Shown here: positions 1 through 11,753 of the stretch, piece by piece
Position numbering within the stretch: the first letter of the stretch is position 1
Layout: every line of letters starts with the position of its first letter
NCBI GenBank assembly: GCA_033816765.1
Contig: CM066293.1
Location: forward strand, 3,906,001-3,970,000
Direction: 5' to 3'
DNA length: 64,000 nucleotides
DNA from: Nothopassalora personata
Lineage: Eukaryota > Ascomycota > Dothideomycetes > Mycosphaerellales > Mycosphaerellaceae
Notes under the pieces: model-generated
What the model was told of the DNA's origin: nothing
What the model saw: the letters and a program-made list of their open reading frames with translations, nothing else
The model's database searches: none
Position numbers and translations under genes: made by a program

Positions 1-828
1 GTAACTAGGATAAAGCCGATAAGGGGCTAAAGTTAGTAGATCGTATTACTCTAGAGGGTATAGGGGTTAACGAGATTATAAGCCTTGTCGCTAACTACGT
101 AACTAAATATCGTAGGGTTAGTAAGTAATAGGCGGTTATCGGTAACATCCGGTAGCGGCGGACGTTGCCTCGCGTACTTCTAGGACGGACCTAGTAATAG
201 CCGCCGCGGCTTTACGCTATCGCGGTCGGTATTACTATCGGGGTCGCTATCGGTAGTAGTCTCTACGCGGGCGTCGAGGTCGCTATTATCGTTAGCCTAT
301 AGTCTACCGTTCTTACTATCCTTACGGGCCTTACGGGCTTTACGCTTCTTAAGGCGGGTCTAGTAGAATACGCCGGGCTTAAGGACTTTCCCGTACTATA
401 ACTAATTCGTAGTAATAATAATAGTCTTAGAGGTTATAATGTCGTCGGGATTAAGGGTAGCTACGAAGGCCTCGAGACCCGCTAAGGTGTTCGGTATAAT
501 ACATTCGTAGTCGCCCGACCGAGTCGTCGTATTAGACTTACCGAGGGAGTAGAAGGTAACTACGCGGAAGTAGTTACGCTAACTAGGTGTATATATATAT
601 CTAGTACCGTCGGTAATCTAGGCGGATAGGCCGTTAGGGGGGTAGATAGTAAGGACCGGACAATAGAGTAGGCGAGGGCTAGTAATCTCGGTAAACGCCG
701 CGTAGCGCGCCGGCGTGTCGTCGTAGTCGTCGTAGTCGTCGTAGTCGTCGTTGTTGAGCTCCTCGAGATAGGTATAGTAGGTAGCTATATAGGAATTAGT
801 ATAGAGTAAAACGCGAATAAACGCGATA

Positions 829-880
829 CCTAACTTAGACGGGTCTAAGCTACCGCGAGACTTAGACCTATCTAAGTAAG
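829..880. repeat. short imperfect palindrome, copy 1
   Basis: A segment built on CTTAGAC and its complement GTCTAAG, inside the SNF2-like relic. A close copy lies at 2,299-2,366. The two share the central spacer pattern and the flanking CTAACTTAGACGGGTCTAA block. Function unknown; it could be a small inserted palindrome or a repeated coding motif. Confidence 0.5.
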
Positions 881-2298
881 GCGACAATTAAACGTAAGGG
901 AGACGTACCTCGGTAGTCCCGGAGCGTCGAGTAAGTCTACTCGGCTAGTTGTATTAACGTTAGGTAGACCTCTAGGGTCTTACCGAGTCCGACGTCGTCG
1001 CCTAGGATATACGAGCGTATAGGGAAGCGAAGTATACGGGCCGCCTAGGTAGCGGCGGTAGCCTACTAGGGCTTTAGGTATAGGCTACCGGCGCGGATAG
1101 CGAAGGGGAGTTCGCTAATCGGGTCGTTCGTACCGTCCGAACGGTATTTAATGTCTAGGTCGAGATACTTTACGGCGTCTTCGAAGGAGGGTAAGTAGGC
1201 GCTCTAGCCGTTTATATCGCTACTTAGCTTAGTAAAGGCCTTACCGGTTATCGTCGTTACCGGGATATCGTCCTCGAGCTCTTATAGCGCGAAGGGTTTC
1301 TAGTAGCTAATCGCCTCCGGGCCTATAACCTCCTAAACCCTATATTATTAATGCGGCTCGGCGATTCGAATAGGATCTCTACGCCTTCGGTAAGGTAGAC
1401 TATTAATCGGTCGCGGACGTCCGGTATTATAGTATCGAGGCGCTAAAAAAACTCTATAGTAGGCGTAATGCTAAAGAAACCGTAAATAATACTATCTAAC
1501 GCGGCTAGGGTAGCGTCTTCGCGGTTATTACGAGCGGCCTAGTATTCTTCGGCTAGCTCGAACGAGGAGATACCTCGAATGCCGCTACTAGCATCGGCTA
1601 ATGTTGCTATAGCTACTCGGTAGCGGCGATCCTACTACTCGTTATTAGTACGGGCGGGTACGACCGGGACGTAGACGACGGGCGATAATTTACCCGTAGG
1701 TTTCTAGATATTCTACGGCTTAGCGAGGTCGTCCTTACTACGGACCTTACTAGTACTATTACCCTTAACCTAGCGATAGTAGTAGTACTAATAGATAATG
1801 TTAAGCGCGCGGAAGAGGTCCTCGCCGCGTATAGGGAAGCCCTCGACCGGGTATACTATCGGTAGGGTAGGGTTAAGGGGAGTACTAAAGAAGATATCCG
1901 GTAGATAGCGGACGTTAGAATACTCGAGATCTATCTTCGCCTAGTGCCTATTTACGGCGTAATATATCTTATAAGCGGTTCAGAGGGCGTAGAGTAATAC
2001 CCGACGGCCTTTCTACGGCCTAGTAGTAGGGAAGGCGCCGCTATTTAAAGCTGTATTAAAGGTAGTATCGTCGTCGGGGTCGGCGGTAAGGGTAGGTACC
2101 GCGAGGGACTTAGCGTCTAGTTCGAGGAGTTAGCGTATAAAGGGCTTCGGGATAGTACTAGGGCGGTCTTCCTCGTCGCCGTCTTTGTATACGATGCCGA
2201 AGGAGTCCTAGTCGACGGGTTAGTACGCGGCCGAGTAACGATTACGGCTAATCGGTACCGAACTTAGAAGATACTAAGTCCGTAACTAAATAACCGAT

Positions 2299-2366
2299 AA
2301 AAGCCCCTAACTTAGACGGGTCTAACTACGCGAAGAACTTAGACCTCTCTAAGTTAGGTGCTTTTA
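2299..2366. repeat. short imperfect palindrome, copy 2
   Basis: The ends AAAAGCCCCTAACTTAGA and TCTAAGTTAGGTGCTTTT pair as a 17-of-18 inverted repeat around a spacer of about 32 bp. It resembles 829-880. Related TAGAC-n-TCTAAG motifs recur at about 3,275, 3,383, 3,903 and 3,995. Confidence 0.55.
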
Positions 2367-3269
2367 AGCGATTTACGGGGATAAATATATACCTAATAGC
2401 CCTCGCCCTACTATTAGAGGGTAGGCGCGAGTAGTACGTAGAGCGGCTTAAAGTCCTCTACGTCGGTTACGCCGAGGTAGCTACGGAGGTAATTATTCGA
2501 CGACTTAATCTACCGGAGTTCGAGGCCGGAGACGTAGATACCCTAGGCTAGGTTAAAGGGACTAACGGGCCGTCCGTTAGCGACTAGCTCCTCGAGGTAG
2601 TCGGCGTACTCCTAGAGGTACTATTTCTATTAAGCTTTACGCTTAGGGCGAACGTCTTTCGTAGTCGCGACCCGACTCCGGCTATTTCCCTCGCCTTTAT
2701 AGGCGCGACGATTCTTAGTACGAGGCTTTCGTACGGGAGAAATAGCGCTATCGCGGTCTAACGTCGAGTCCTCGCTATTAACGAACTCCTTAGACTTAAC
2801 CTCCGGCCGCTTAGAGGTAGGTCTCTTTGCGGGGCGTCTAGGGCTCGAGTTCTAGTTAGCGCGCCGCTTTAGGAGGGGGTCCTTCGTCGTAAAAGGGGAA
2901 GTACTATTATCCGATACGGTATCGAGGTCTAATAGCGTTACATTACTATTAACAATAGCCTTTAACTTTACTAGTAGCCGCTAGAAGACGGATTGCTTAG
3001 TACGTATATACCGGCCGTCTAGTAAGAACGGACTATATTATAAAGCTAGACGACGTTCCCGAGTTTACTAGTAATCTAGTATAGTAGAATAGAATACTTA
3101 TCTAAAGCTATAATGTAAATAAAAATAAGCTCGGCTCTAGCGTCGCGCTAGTATCGGTACGGGCCCGGCGCGTACACCTATAACGCCGCTACTGCGTAAC
3201 TCTATTAATTACTAATTAATACATACTAAACTTAGCGGCGCTTACCGGCGAGTACGTACGCTACGTATG

Positions 3270-3440
3270 TACTCGGCTTAGACGATCTAAGTTATATTAC
3301 TCTCGAGTAGGTAGTAGTATAAGCTATGTTAATACAAGTTAGGGGTAGGTATAGCGCTTAGTTACTACTATACGTATATGTCCGACCTAGACGATCTAAG
3401 TTATATTATTCTCGAGCGGGTAGTAGTTATGTTACTTTAT
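3270..3440. repeat. direct repeat upstream of a small relic frame
   Basis: About 40 bp is repeated at 3,272-3,312 and 3,383-3,424. Both copies contain TAGACGATCTAAGTTATATT followed by CTCGAG and GGTAGTAG. The stretch 2,900-3,450 otherwise shows no gene that I can support. A TATATATATAAG run lies at about 3,450. Confidence 0.5.
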
Positions 3441-3571
3441 CGTTTTCGACGGCTTATATATATAAGTCGATAACCTATACTAGTTCGTACCGTATAACCG
3501 CGTAGTCGAGTTCGCCGCCCTTACGCCTATCGAGCTTTTAGGTCGAACGGAACGAGCTACTACGTATGATA

Positions 3572-3830
3572 AAATGTCGGTAGGGTACGATTAGCTTAAG
3601 GTTATAGGTAAGGAGTATAGGTAGAAACGGGTTAACTAGGAAAGTATTATAGACCCGCTTAAGTCTATAAAACGCCGGTAGAGGTCTTAAGAGGCCGACG
3701 TTAAACGTCTAGGTAGGCACGCCGAGCTTAAGGACCGGCTTACTCTTCTATAGCGAAGGTAACTACTTATAGAGTACGCTATTCTTAAGGAGTAGTACAA
3801 TTAAGCTAGGAAGCGGTCGAAGAATTCTAG
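3572..3830 (+). pseudogene. small decayed basic, coiled-coil-like frame
   Basis: From an ATG at 3,572 the plus strand reads about 86 codons of a Lys/Arg/Glu/Leu-rich protein. It is interrupted only by TAA/TAG codons of the kind RIP makes from CAA/CAG/TGG. A TATA-like run lies about 120 bp upstream. I do not recognise the protein, and chance openness is possible. Confidence 0.25.
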
Positions 3831-3839
3831 GGGAGAGTT

Positions 3840-4080
3840 CCGACATCTCGAGGGAAGAATATTACTAAAGGGAAGATATAGTAATCTATAAATCGGGCGG
3901 GTCTATTAGACCTATCTAAGACGGGTTACTAGGGTTAGATAGTATAGAGATACTAACAATATATACAATAATCTACTAATCGGGATATTACGGTAGATCT
4001 ATCTAAGTCGGGTTACATTCTATTTGATAGATCGGTTACCTATTACTAGCTACCGGTTACGTACTAGTACTATTAACATT
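3840..4080. other. RIPped spacer, no gene seen
   Basis: CA/TG-poor sequence between the small relic frame and the C-terminal end of the RecQ relic. It contains two of the recurrent TCTAAG-type motifs but no frame I can support. Confidence 0.5.
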
Positions 4081-5275
4081 CCTAAACTTATCTAACGCCC
4101 GTACCGCTATAAATATAGCCTAGATACTCCTCGTGCCGCCGAATGTAGCCTCGGTCCCGAGCTATACTAGGTAATCCTCTAGCCGTAGGAATCGCCTACT
4201 AAAACGGCGCTAAATCTACCGCGGTCCGGTTACGCGCTCGAATACGCTAATATATAGGGGAAGGACAATATCTTTCCTAGTATACGACCTCCTATATATA
4301 GCCAAGCTAGGAACGCTAACGCCGTAAATAGCCTATAGATTTAGACATTTATAGTACGCGGTATATAGCGCGATCTACGGCTTCGGCGACGCGGCCTACC
4401 GCGCGGTACGGCCTATCTAGATTACCGTACCCTTATAGGGGTACGTATCGAATAGGTAGTCGTAGTCGGAGGCGGCGCGTAGCTAGTAGTACGCGTAGAT
4501 ACCGGTAAGACGGGCTAGGTAGGCGGTGTACCGGTCTAGGTCGCCTTACTCGGTCGTACGACTAGTATATAGTTTAGTAGTAGTATCGTATAGATAGGGC
4601 CGAGAGACGGGTTCGTCGAGGGCCGGGTCTACGACCGGGGCGTCCGGTACGTCTAGACCCCGTTAATACATTATATACTACGCTTCGCTAGGTCTATACT
4701 ACTTAGCGCTAGTCTTACTATCGTATATAGTACCGATAGTAAGTCGGAGACATTTACAAGACGATACTAACCGCGTAGCCTACTTACGATTGGCCCGCTC
4801 GACTAGGGTTACGTCGGTAAAGGGGGGTAGGGCATCCGGTTTATCTCTATACGCCCGAAGGGCGTTAGAAGAAGGCTAGGACGTATCTACCGGCGGTAGG
4901 ATTATAACTAACATAGCCTCCGACCCGTCCCGCCCGGCGCGACCGCTCTACTAAGCGAATAAGATTATCGACCTAGGTTAGCTATAATAGATAGTAAGAC
5001 GCACGTAGGGGTAGTCGAACCCCTCGGCGAACGCGGAGGTATAGGAGAGATACCGCGAACCTATCTCGGCGATCTACGTAGCGACTACGGCTTCCTTCTC
5101 TTCTACCGTACCGCTCTTAGCTATATAGAGCCCGTAACCGAGGGCGACGGCGACGTCGTAGGCGACGGCGCGCGTATAGCTATATATAACGACCCGGTAG
5201 TATAGCTAGAAGAAGCCGGCCTCCTTGAATATATAGAGGAGATAGGCAACGTCCTAGTCTAGCTACCGCTCCTCC
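4080..5275 (-). pseudogene. RecQ-family helicase relic, C-terminal part
   Basis: The minus strand reads the second helicase domain. Around 5,190-4,920 there is a frame with YSYTRAVAYDVA, then SAFAEGFDYPYVRL, ending in SGRAGRDGSEA at about 4,924-4,950, the arginine-finger motif VI of RecQ helicases. Beyond it (4,800-4,200) a Cys/His-rich tail is suggested, with several Cys codons now TAT/TAC. Stops are all TAG/TAA of RIP type. The gene is cut at 5,271-5,275 by Gy2 and resumes at 18,982; the CCTCC flanking both ends of Gy2 proves the join. RIP of a host gene implies that it belonged to a multi-copy family; RecQ-like helicases repeated near telomeres are known in fungi. Confidence 0.75.
5271..5275. 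repeat. target-site duplication of Gy2, left copy
   Basis: CCTCC immediately precedes the Gy2 left LTR and recurs at 18,977-18,981 after the right LTR. Confidence 0.85.
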
Positions 5276-5437
5276 TATTACGGGTAAACGACGTATATAC
5301 TAAAGTTCTATAAAGTTTATAATAAGTTCGATATAGAAGAAAGGGGAAGTTATACGCTATCCGAAGAAAAGGTGTCGGAAAGCAATCCGAACGTATAGGC
5401 GTAGCCTATGCTAAGAAATAGGGGCCCGCCCCTTACA
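5276..5437 (-). repeat. Gy2 3' LTR (162 bp)
   Basis: Begins TATTACGG (TG ending changed to TA by RIP) and ends CCTTACA on the plus strand. It matches 18,815-18,976 over its whole length with scattered C/T and G/A differences. Confidence 0.85.
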
Positions 5438-6870
5438 CTACCCCCCCCTTCCTCCTCCGCCGCCCCTAGTTATAGCTCCGCCCTAGAGCCTATTGTCCTA
5501 GGTATTCTCGTTAGGCTCGTAATAGGAAGTGCCCGAGCTTCTCTTCCTTATTATCTAGCCCCGCCGACGCCGAGATAAAGTATTATTACCTAGGTAAGTA
5601 TAAGGTTTACTATTGTCTATTAAGTAATAATAGCTATTGTTATATATAAACAATAGGAGCCTAGAATATATCTTTAGGTTCTCGTTATCTTCTTTCTTTT
5701 CTTTCTTTTCCTTATTACCTACCGTACGCGTAAGTCGCCCCTCCCCCTCCCCTTAGCTAAGCGTCTCTAGCCTTAGGGGTATATTCGCGCATCTTATACC
5801 TATCGCTTAGGGAGACGACATTTTCCCTACGGGTTCCGATAGATACTAATAGTATACCGTAAATAGAAACTACTACTACTATATCTCCTATTAACACTAT
5901 TAAGTAAGTCCGAATGAATTCCTACGGAGACCGAAACATTCTAACCGGAGCCTAGTATAAAATGTCCTAACGCCGTATCTACTATGTCCCCTACGCCTCT
6001 ACTAGCGTAGACTACGTCTCCTAGTATATAAGTACCGGTCCTCGTCCTATTCTTATCGGGGTCCGCTAATTATCGTTAGGGCGCAACCGCGCGCGCCTAC
6101 TAGGCCTATAACACTAATCGTAAGTATTGCGAGGACATGTATATACCGCGCGGACCGCGAAGGAAAATTATCGCTAACCGCGCGTTTTAGGCCGGAGCTT
6201 GCCTACGCCGCCTATACTAAGTAGACCCGCGCTACTAACTAGAACCGCGCGTAAGCATCCTCCCTAGCGTCCTCCGCTACTTTTCTACCGGCTAACGGTC
6301 TTTTAGCGACGACGCTCGTACTAAGCTCCGCGCCGTCCTTAAAGCCTAGAAGGCCTTAAAGCCTCTCTAGCGTACTAGTATGCTCTCCCGGTAAGTTTCT
6401 ACGGCCTCCGCCTCTTTATACGCGCTTACCGATTCTTTTAGTACGGTCGCCGCTAAGGTTATAGGTACTATAGCTAATACTTAGCTTACCTTTAGGTAGA
6501 CGTATATACTACGGGCCCCGTTATAAAACTATCGCTAACCGACCTCTTAGTCCCGGGGGCGCCCTACGCGACCTCTAGCTAGGCTAGCGCCGCGTACGTT
6601 AGGCCTTAGCCTCTACTAACTAGCCTTCGGGTACCCTCGTCTTTCGCGCGGGCCGCGACCGGGCTATTATAGTATATAGTTATCTCGAAAGGGATCGGGC
6701 TCCGCTACTTTTACGGCGGACGCCGCTAAAATAAAACGCTCTTAAACTTACCTATACCTTCTCACTTCTCTCTATCTCCTAAAAAGACTCCCTAACCTAA
6801 AAGAACGCCTACCTTTTCCTAAACGCCTATCTCTACGCTAAATCCCTAGTAATCCTTACCTTTTTGCCTT
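5438..6870. other. Gy2 region between pol and 3' LTR
   Basis: A CA/TG-poor stretch of 1.4 kb after the end of Gy2 pol. A C12-rich pyrimidine block lies near 5,440-5,465. On the plus strand, antisense to Gy2, a weakly readable frame around 6,060-6,700 includes a Tyr-x2-Tyr-x6-Cys spacing at 6,098-6,130. Because RIP turns TGY into TAY, this could be the first half of a CX2CX6C cluster like that of the Gy1 antisense protein. The second half is not visible, so this is only a hint. Confidence 0.3.
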
Positions 6871-9605
6871 CTCCCCCTTCTATTCGTATCCTATGCCTCC
6901 TTCGGTCCGTTATACGTTATTAGGTTACTATATCTCCTCTCGAAGTTATCCGCGGCTACTGTGTCCGCGAGGTACCCTAATAGTTCCTATATAGGCTTAT
7001 AGTATCCGGTCTATTTTACTAGGACTTCGCGTACTCGGCCTCTACCTCTAACCTTAGTTCTAGCGTAAAGGATCTCTTCTACCTACTACTCTTCGTAAGA
7101 CTTAATTATAATAGGGTCCGGCTGTTTATTATCGATCTCCTGTCTAGGTAAGGGGTCTTAGCTTATAGGTCGTAGTAAGTTAGGATAGAAGACCGGGTAG
7201 ATCCCGTCGGGGATCCTAGATAAGCGTATAGATAACGGTAAGATTACTTCTACTACCGTATACTTCGCGTATCTATAGTCGAGGCTCTTCTTTAGTCGTA
7301 TAGTAATATAGTTACGTAGATCTAGCTAAACTTTATCGCCTACCCGATAGATTAGTACGGGCTTCCTATCCCGGTTAGCGTAGTCCTCCTATTTTTAGGC
7401 GGCTTCCGCTATGCTCGCCTAATATAGGTCCGTAATCTTTTATATCCTTTCTACGAATAGCGTTACCCGTTACGCGGCGTCTAACTAAGAGGTCTCTAGA
7501 TCCGGTTATAACTAAACGGGTAATAGTGCCTCGTATCCGTGTACCGCAAAGAAGGGGCTTATTCCTAGCCTAGCGTAATACCGCGCGTTTAGAGTAAGTT
7601 GCGCCGTAGGGAGCTAGCGTTTCTAGTCGGACTGCTTATAGTTAATATACTTACGAAGGTAAGCCTAGACTTCCTAGTTTAACCGTTCCGGGCCTCCGTC
7701 GGTTTATAGGTAGTAGGCGGAGCTAAGCCTCTATTTTACACCGGTTAAACGATAGAAGGTCCTCTAGAAGGTACTCGTCTAGTTAGTACCCCGGTTACTC
7801 GTAATAGCTTAAGGGAGGCCGTAGTATCTCACCTAGTAGTCTAAGAACCTTTTAGCGCAGTCCTCGGCTTTTATAGTAGGCATCGCTTCTAAAACGACGG
7901 TCTTACTTAGTCGATCCTTAATTACCTCCTCGGTGCCCGGCCTATATACTAGTAAAAACTGGAATTTTGTAACTTCCTTAACCTACCGGATCTACCGTTC
8001 GGAAAGCTATCTCTTCGTTATAAAGTATTCTAGGTTCTTATAGTCCGTCTAGATTATAAAGGGCCTACATGTTTTTAACTCGGGAGCCTATTCCTTAAGA
8101 TAGGATACTACCGCGAGCATCTCCTTATCGTAAATATCGTAGTTAATCTTAGCCTTATTAAGCTTCTTCGAGTAGAATCCTACTAGTTTTACGACTCCGT
8201 CCTTTTCTTATAGGAGGGCGCCTCTAAGCGTAAAGCCGCTACAGTCCGTCTCTAAAAACGTAGGGAGCTCCGGGTTCTAGTAGGCTAAAACTAGTGCTTT
8301 ATAGTACTTATCCTTTAGGGTCTTAAACGTATTAGCCTAACGATCTCCCTAGGAAAACACCTTATTCTTGCCGGTTAGCGACGTTAAGGACTCGGCGAGC
8401 TTTAAATAGTTTAGAATAAACATTCGGTAGTAGTTCGCGAAGCCTAAGAACCGCCGTACTTCCTTCTAGGTAACTAGTGCCTTCTAGTCCTTTACTACTG
8501 CTACCTTTTTGGGGTCGGGTCCTACTCCTATCCCGTCGGTATATACGATAAACCTAAGGTACTTAACCTTCTTCTATACGAACTTATACTTCCCTAGATC
8601 TAGGAAAAGGCCTCCGTCCTAAAGCTTCTAGAGCACGATGCGAACCTTCTAGAAATGGTCCTCTTTCGTTCCGTCGGAGTAAATAACGACGTCGTTAGCG
8701 TAGGCCGAGGCGAAGTCGTCTAGGTAGTCCCGTAATAAACTATTAATGTACCGCTAGAATGTTACGGGGGCCCCGGATAAACCGAACGGGCATACTAGCT
8801 ATTCCTATAGACCAAATCTAGTTCGAAAAGCCGTCTTATACTCTTTACCTCGAGCTATCCGGAGGTAATAGAATGCGGTAATAACGTTAACCTTCGTAAT
8901 CTATCTAGCGCCCGTTAGGTTCCGAATAGTTTCCGGGATTAATAGAAGCGGGTAACGGTCCTACTTAGTAATCAAGTTTAGTGCTCTATAATCGTAGTAG
9001 AACCTAAGTCCTCCCCCGGGCTTCTTTACGAATAGGACGGGAGCCGCCGCTTCTAAGGTAGAAGGGCGAATGTAACCCTTACGCTATAGCTCCGTTAGCG
9101 ACTTCCGGAGGATAAGTAGCTCGTCTTTCGACATACTATAGAGCGGTCCCTAGGGCAATAGTTCCGGGCTTCCGTCGGCTTTCGTCCGTATCTCGATCTT
9201 ATAGTTAAGGTCGCCGCGGTATAGAGCTAGTTTATTAGCTTCCCTAGTAGAAAACAACGGTAACATATCCTAAAGTTCTAGAGGTAAGCCCTTCTTAAGT
9301 TCCTCTCGCGTAGGCGGCTCCTTTTTACTAAGGGCTTTCTTAATATCTTCTACGGTTGCCGCGGCAATCGTAGCGAAACGCTTACCCGACTCGTGTTCTT
9401 TGTAGTTACGCCCTTCGGGTACCTATTTCTTTACTAAGCTATAGTAGTACCGGCGCTTTTTAGGCGCGGTCCGGATCTAATTATACGCCTTCTACGGGTT
9501 CCCTAGGATTATAGGGAAGTCTAGATTAGACACGACATAAGCATAAACCACCTAGTAGATCCCGGCAATTTCTATGCGGAAGGCGACTATGTTACGGTCC
9601 GGTAC
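6870..9605 (-). pseudogene. Gy2 pol relic: protease end, RT, RNase H, integrase
   Basis: Read on the minus strand. The C-terminal half of the aspartyl protease region lies at about 9,605-9,490 (IVPDRNIVAFRIEIAGI). A classical gypsy RT follows with [11 protein letters not shown] at about 9,002-9,034 and an ITKVNVITAF block further on. The RT catalytic box reads YAND at about 8,690-8,706 where the family has YADD; a TG to TA change in GAC explains the Asp to Asn loss. RNase H and integrase follow down to about 6,900. Many TAG/TAA interruptions; dead. Confidence 0.75.
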
Positions 9606-9610
9606 GATCG

Positions 9611-9905
9611 TGCACGTGGAAGAACTTCATTCGTTGGGAATAGGGACACGCGCTGCCAATGAGCGGGCGCTCTTGTGTGACTCATAGCAGAGCGCTCTTA
9701 GTGCTCTACCGAGAGAGCAGGACAGACCGCCCCAAGACATGGCACTATATAGACGACGCTCTTTTGCAAGTAGATAGGAGCTTCGTGCTCAACTCATTTT
9801 AAGTATACACCATATACTGTTTGGAACCACTACCTTCATAACTGATTGAGACATCCCTGCAAAGATCCAAGCCCGAGTTGTGATAACGTACAGCGGTTCC
9901 TAACA
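9611..9905 (-). mobile_element. un-RIPped LTR-like island (295 bp), probable solo LTR
   Basis: CA and TG dinucleotides return abruptly for about 300 bp inside the protease coding region of Gy2, whose reading resumes on both sides. On the minus strand it runs TGTTAGGAACCG to CACGTGCA, so it has TG...CA ends, and it holds a CTATATAG TATA-like box. The flanking 5-mers are GATCG and GACTA. They differ only by transitions, so they might be a decayed target duplication, but this is not proof. No coding capacity. Alternatively a MITE or another short insertion. Confidence 0.5.
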
Positions 9906-11412
9906 GACTACTCCTTCGATCGAGTTCCGCATCGCCTTCGTAAACCCTATAGCCCTACGGCTCTCGTTACTAACATACGTAAGACCGAGGCCTTTCGCTA
10001 AGTCTCCGTTAATTATAGCGTAGTATATACATCCTTTATCGATAAGGGTAAACGTTCCGTAACTTTCGTTTAGGAGTACGTTAGTATATATAAGATTCCC
10101 ATTTATAGAACTCTTAACTACGTTCCACCCCTTTACTAGTGCTTCTTTATCTCCTAGTTCTAGCTTTCGACTAGGAGCTAGTCTTTTCCTATCTCTTCGG
10201 GACCCGACTTAAATCCGTCGTCCTCTAGAATCGGCGCGACCGAGGCCGTATTAATCCTAGTGGGATTAACTACTACGGCGTACGGGCATTCCTTTACTCG
10301 ATGTCCGCTCGCTCTATAGCGGAAATAGAGCTGTTCTTAGCGCCTACGATCCCTCTCCGCGGTGTCTACCTATTTTACTCTCTACCTCCTTTTATCCTCC
10401 TTCTAATCTCTACGACTTCTAGAGCGGCCTTCGCTTATCCGGGTTAGTGCTATAATAGTGTTACTATCGGCATTAACCTAGCTACTAGCCGCTCTCGTAA
10501 AAGAACGGGTAGTAACTATAGCGGTCGCACTAGAGTCCTTATTATTATCCTTCTACCTCTTATAGGCTATTTTAAACTAGTCCGTGTCCTCGAGGTTAGT
10601 TATAATCCGTTCGACCTCCCCCGTAAACTCGTAGTAGTCCTCCTTCTTTAGCATAGCCGCCGTATATATCCGAACGGGGTTTAAGAAGGTGTTACGTAAG
10701 TAACTAATCTTCGCGTCGTCGCTCTAGTTCTCTCCGCCGGCGCTTAGTAGGAGTCCGTCGAATTTTATCTAGTAATCGTGCTAAGGTTAACCGTTCGTAT
10801 GCTTAATCTTAGTGAGCTACTCTAGGGCCTTAGCGCGCTCGTTACTATTACCGAAGACTTTCTCGAGTTACGTAAAGAAAGTAACGGGGTCCTTCCTAAG
10901 TTCGCCGTCTCCCTTATCCTAGAAGTGCCGTATCCTAGTACGCTCTCTCGCTAGTAAGGTGTCGTTAATCGCGTCCTAGTAATACTCCTTAGAGAGCGTT
11001 GGTTTTAGGGCAGATCGCACCCTAAAAGAGCTCTTTAACCTTAAGAAGTAATCGCGGAATGTCTCTATCTTACCGTCCTAGGAAGGGGGGTTCTAACCTC
11101 TAGGACCCGACGGTTCTTCTCCGGTACGCAGCGAGGGCGCGGCGGCGTTTAGCGTCTATAGTAGCTATCTTATTAGGTTACTAGTAGTCGTCTCGTTATA
11201 AACTAGTAGCGAGACTATAGGTGTTAACTAACGTCGAGCGTCTTCCGATTCTTTTAAAGCGGCGCGCGTTATAATTAACTCGGCTTATATCTCTTCCTAT
11301 CGCTAGTACAGTTACTATAGCATAAGTTAGAAGTTTTTATTCGGGGTACTAGTCCCGGGGTTCTCGCTACCCGGCGACGTTATTACGTATCCCGTCTCTT
11401 TAATAGTAGGTA
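9906..11412 (-). pseudogene. Gy2 gag and N-terminal protease relic
   Basis: Minus strand. Gag begins near 11,400 and contains a zinc-knuckle remnant at about 10,290-10,345 (reads YFRYRASGHRVKEC, with Tyr where RIP turned TGC/TGT into TAC/TAT; family CX2CX4HX4C). The protease region reads LIDKGCIYYAIINGDLAKGLGL around 10,060-9,990 and breaks at 9,906 where the island is inserted. Confidence 0.65.
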
Positions 11413-11417
11413 CCTAG
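11413..11417. repeat. target-site duplication of Gy1, left copy
   Basis: CCTAG directly before the Gy1 5' LTR; the same 5 bp are at 18,786-18,790. Confidence 0.95.
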
Positions 11418-11575
11418 TGTTACGGATCGGATTGGGCCTGCAACCGCAAGCCAATCAGATACCTCACAGTTAAGCGGGCGCAGCCGCTGCAAAGTGTGTT
11501 ACGGATCGGATTGGGCCTGCAACCGCAAGCCAATCAGATACCTCACAGTTAAGCGGGCGCAGCCGCTGCAAAGTG
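11418..11575 (+). repeat. 79-bp tandem duplication in the Gy1 U3
   Basis: Two head-to-tail units of 79 bp open the LTR. The same duplication is in the 3' LTR and in the solo LTR at 35,594-36,119, so it is fixed in this subfamily. It is absent from the RIPped relatives at 50,760-58,050. U3 duplications often act as promoter or enhancer repeats; that role is inferred. Confidence 0.9.
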
Positions 11576-11709
11576 CTCTGCTGATCTGCTTGATCTGTCG
11601 AACAGATCAACAGATCAGAGCAGAGTACGACGCGAGACGATCTGCTGCTCTGTTTGATCTGTCGAACAGATCAACGGATCAAACAGATCAAGACTATGAA
11701 TCTCCTTTG

Positions 11710-11753
11710 TATTTAGGAGCGCTGAGAATCCCTTATGGCTTCGAGGCGTTCAA
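11710..11753 (+). promoter_or_regulatory. predicted Gy1 TATA box and transcript start
   Basis: TATTTA at 11,710-11,715 is about 35 bp upstream of GGCGTTCAA (11,745-11,753). That 9-mer is the exact reverse complement of TTGAACGCC (11,947-11,955) just downstream of the LTR. In Tf1-type self-priming elements the first bases of the transcript pair with the primer-binding site, which would put the transcript start near 11,745. Confidence 0.5.

Larger units (their letters stand above)
1..2900 (-). pseudogene. RIP-decayed SNF2-like helicase relic
   Basis: The minus strand can be read as a helicase if TAA/TAG stops are taken as RIP products of CAA/CAG/TGG. At 976-1002 it reads GDDVGLGKT, a Walker A motif of the SNF2 type, preceded by ILRFPIRSYIL and followed by LE; family members usually have DEMGLGKT. 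A 9-bp periodic tract at 718-755 encodes a poly-acidic stretch. The probable N-terminal part (about 2,900 to 2,400) is basic and rich in Lys/Arg. No frame stays open, so it is non-functional. It lies downstream of the RecQ relic on the same strand. The family call rests mainly on motif I and the 3' end lies beyond the window; both boundaries are approximate. Confidence 0.55.
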
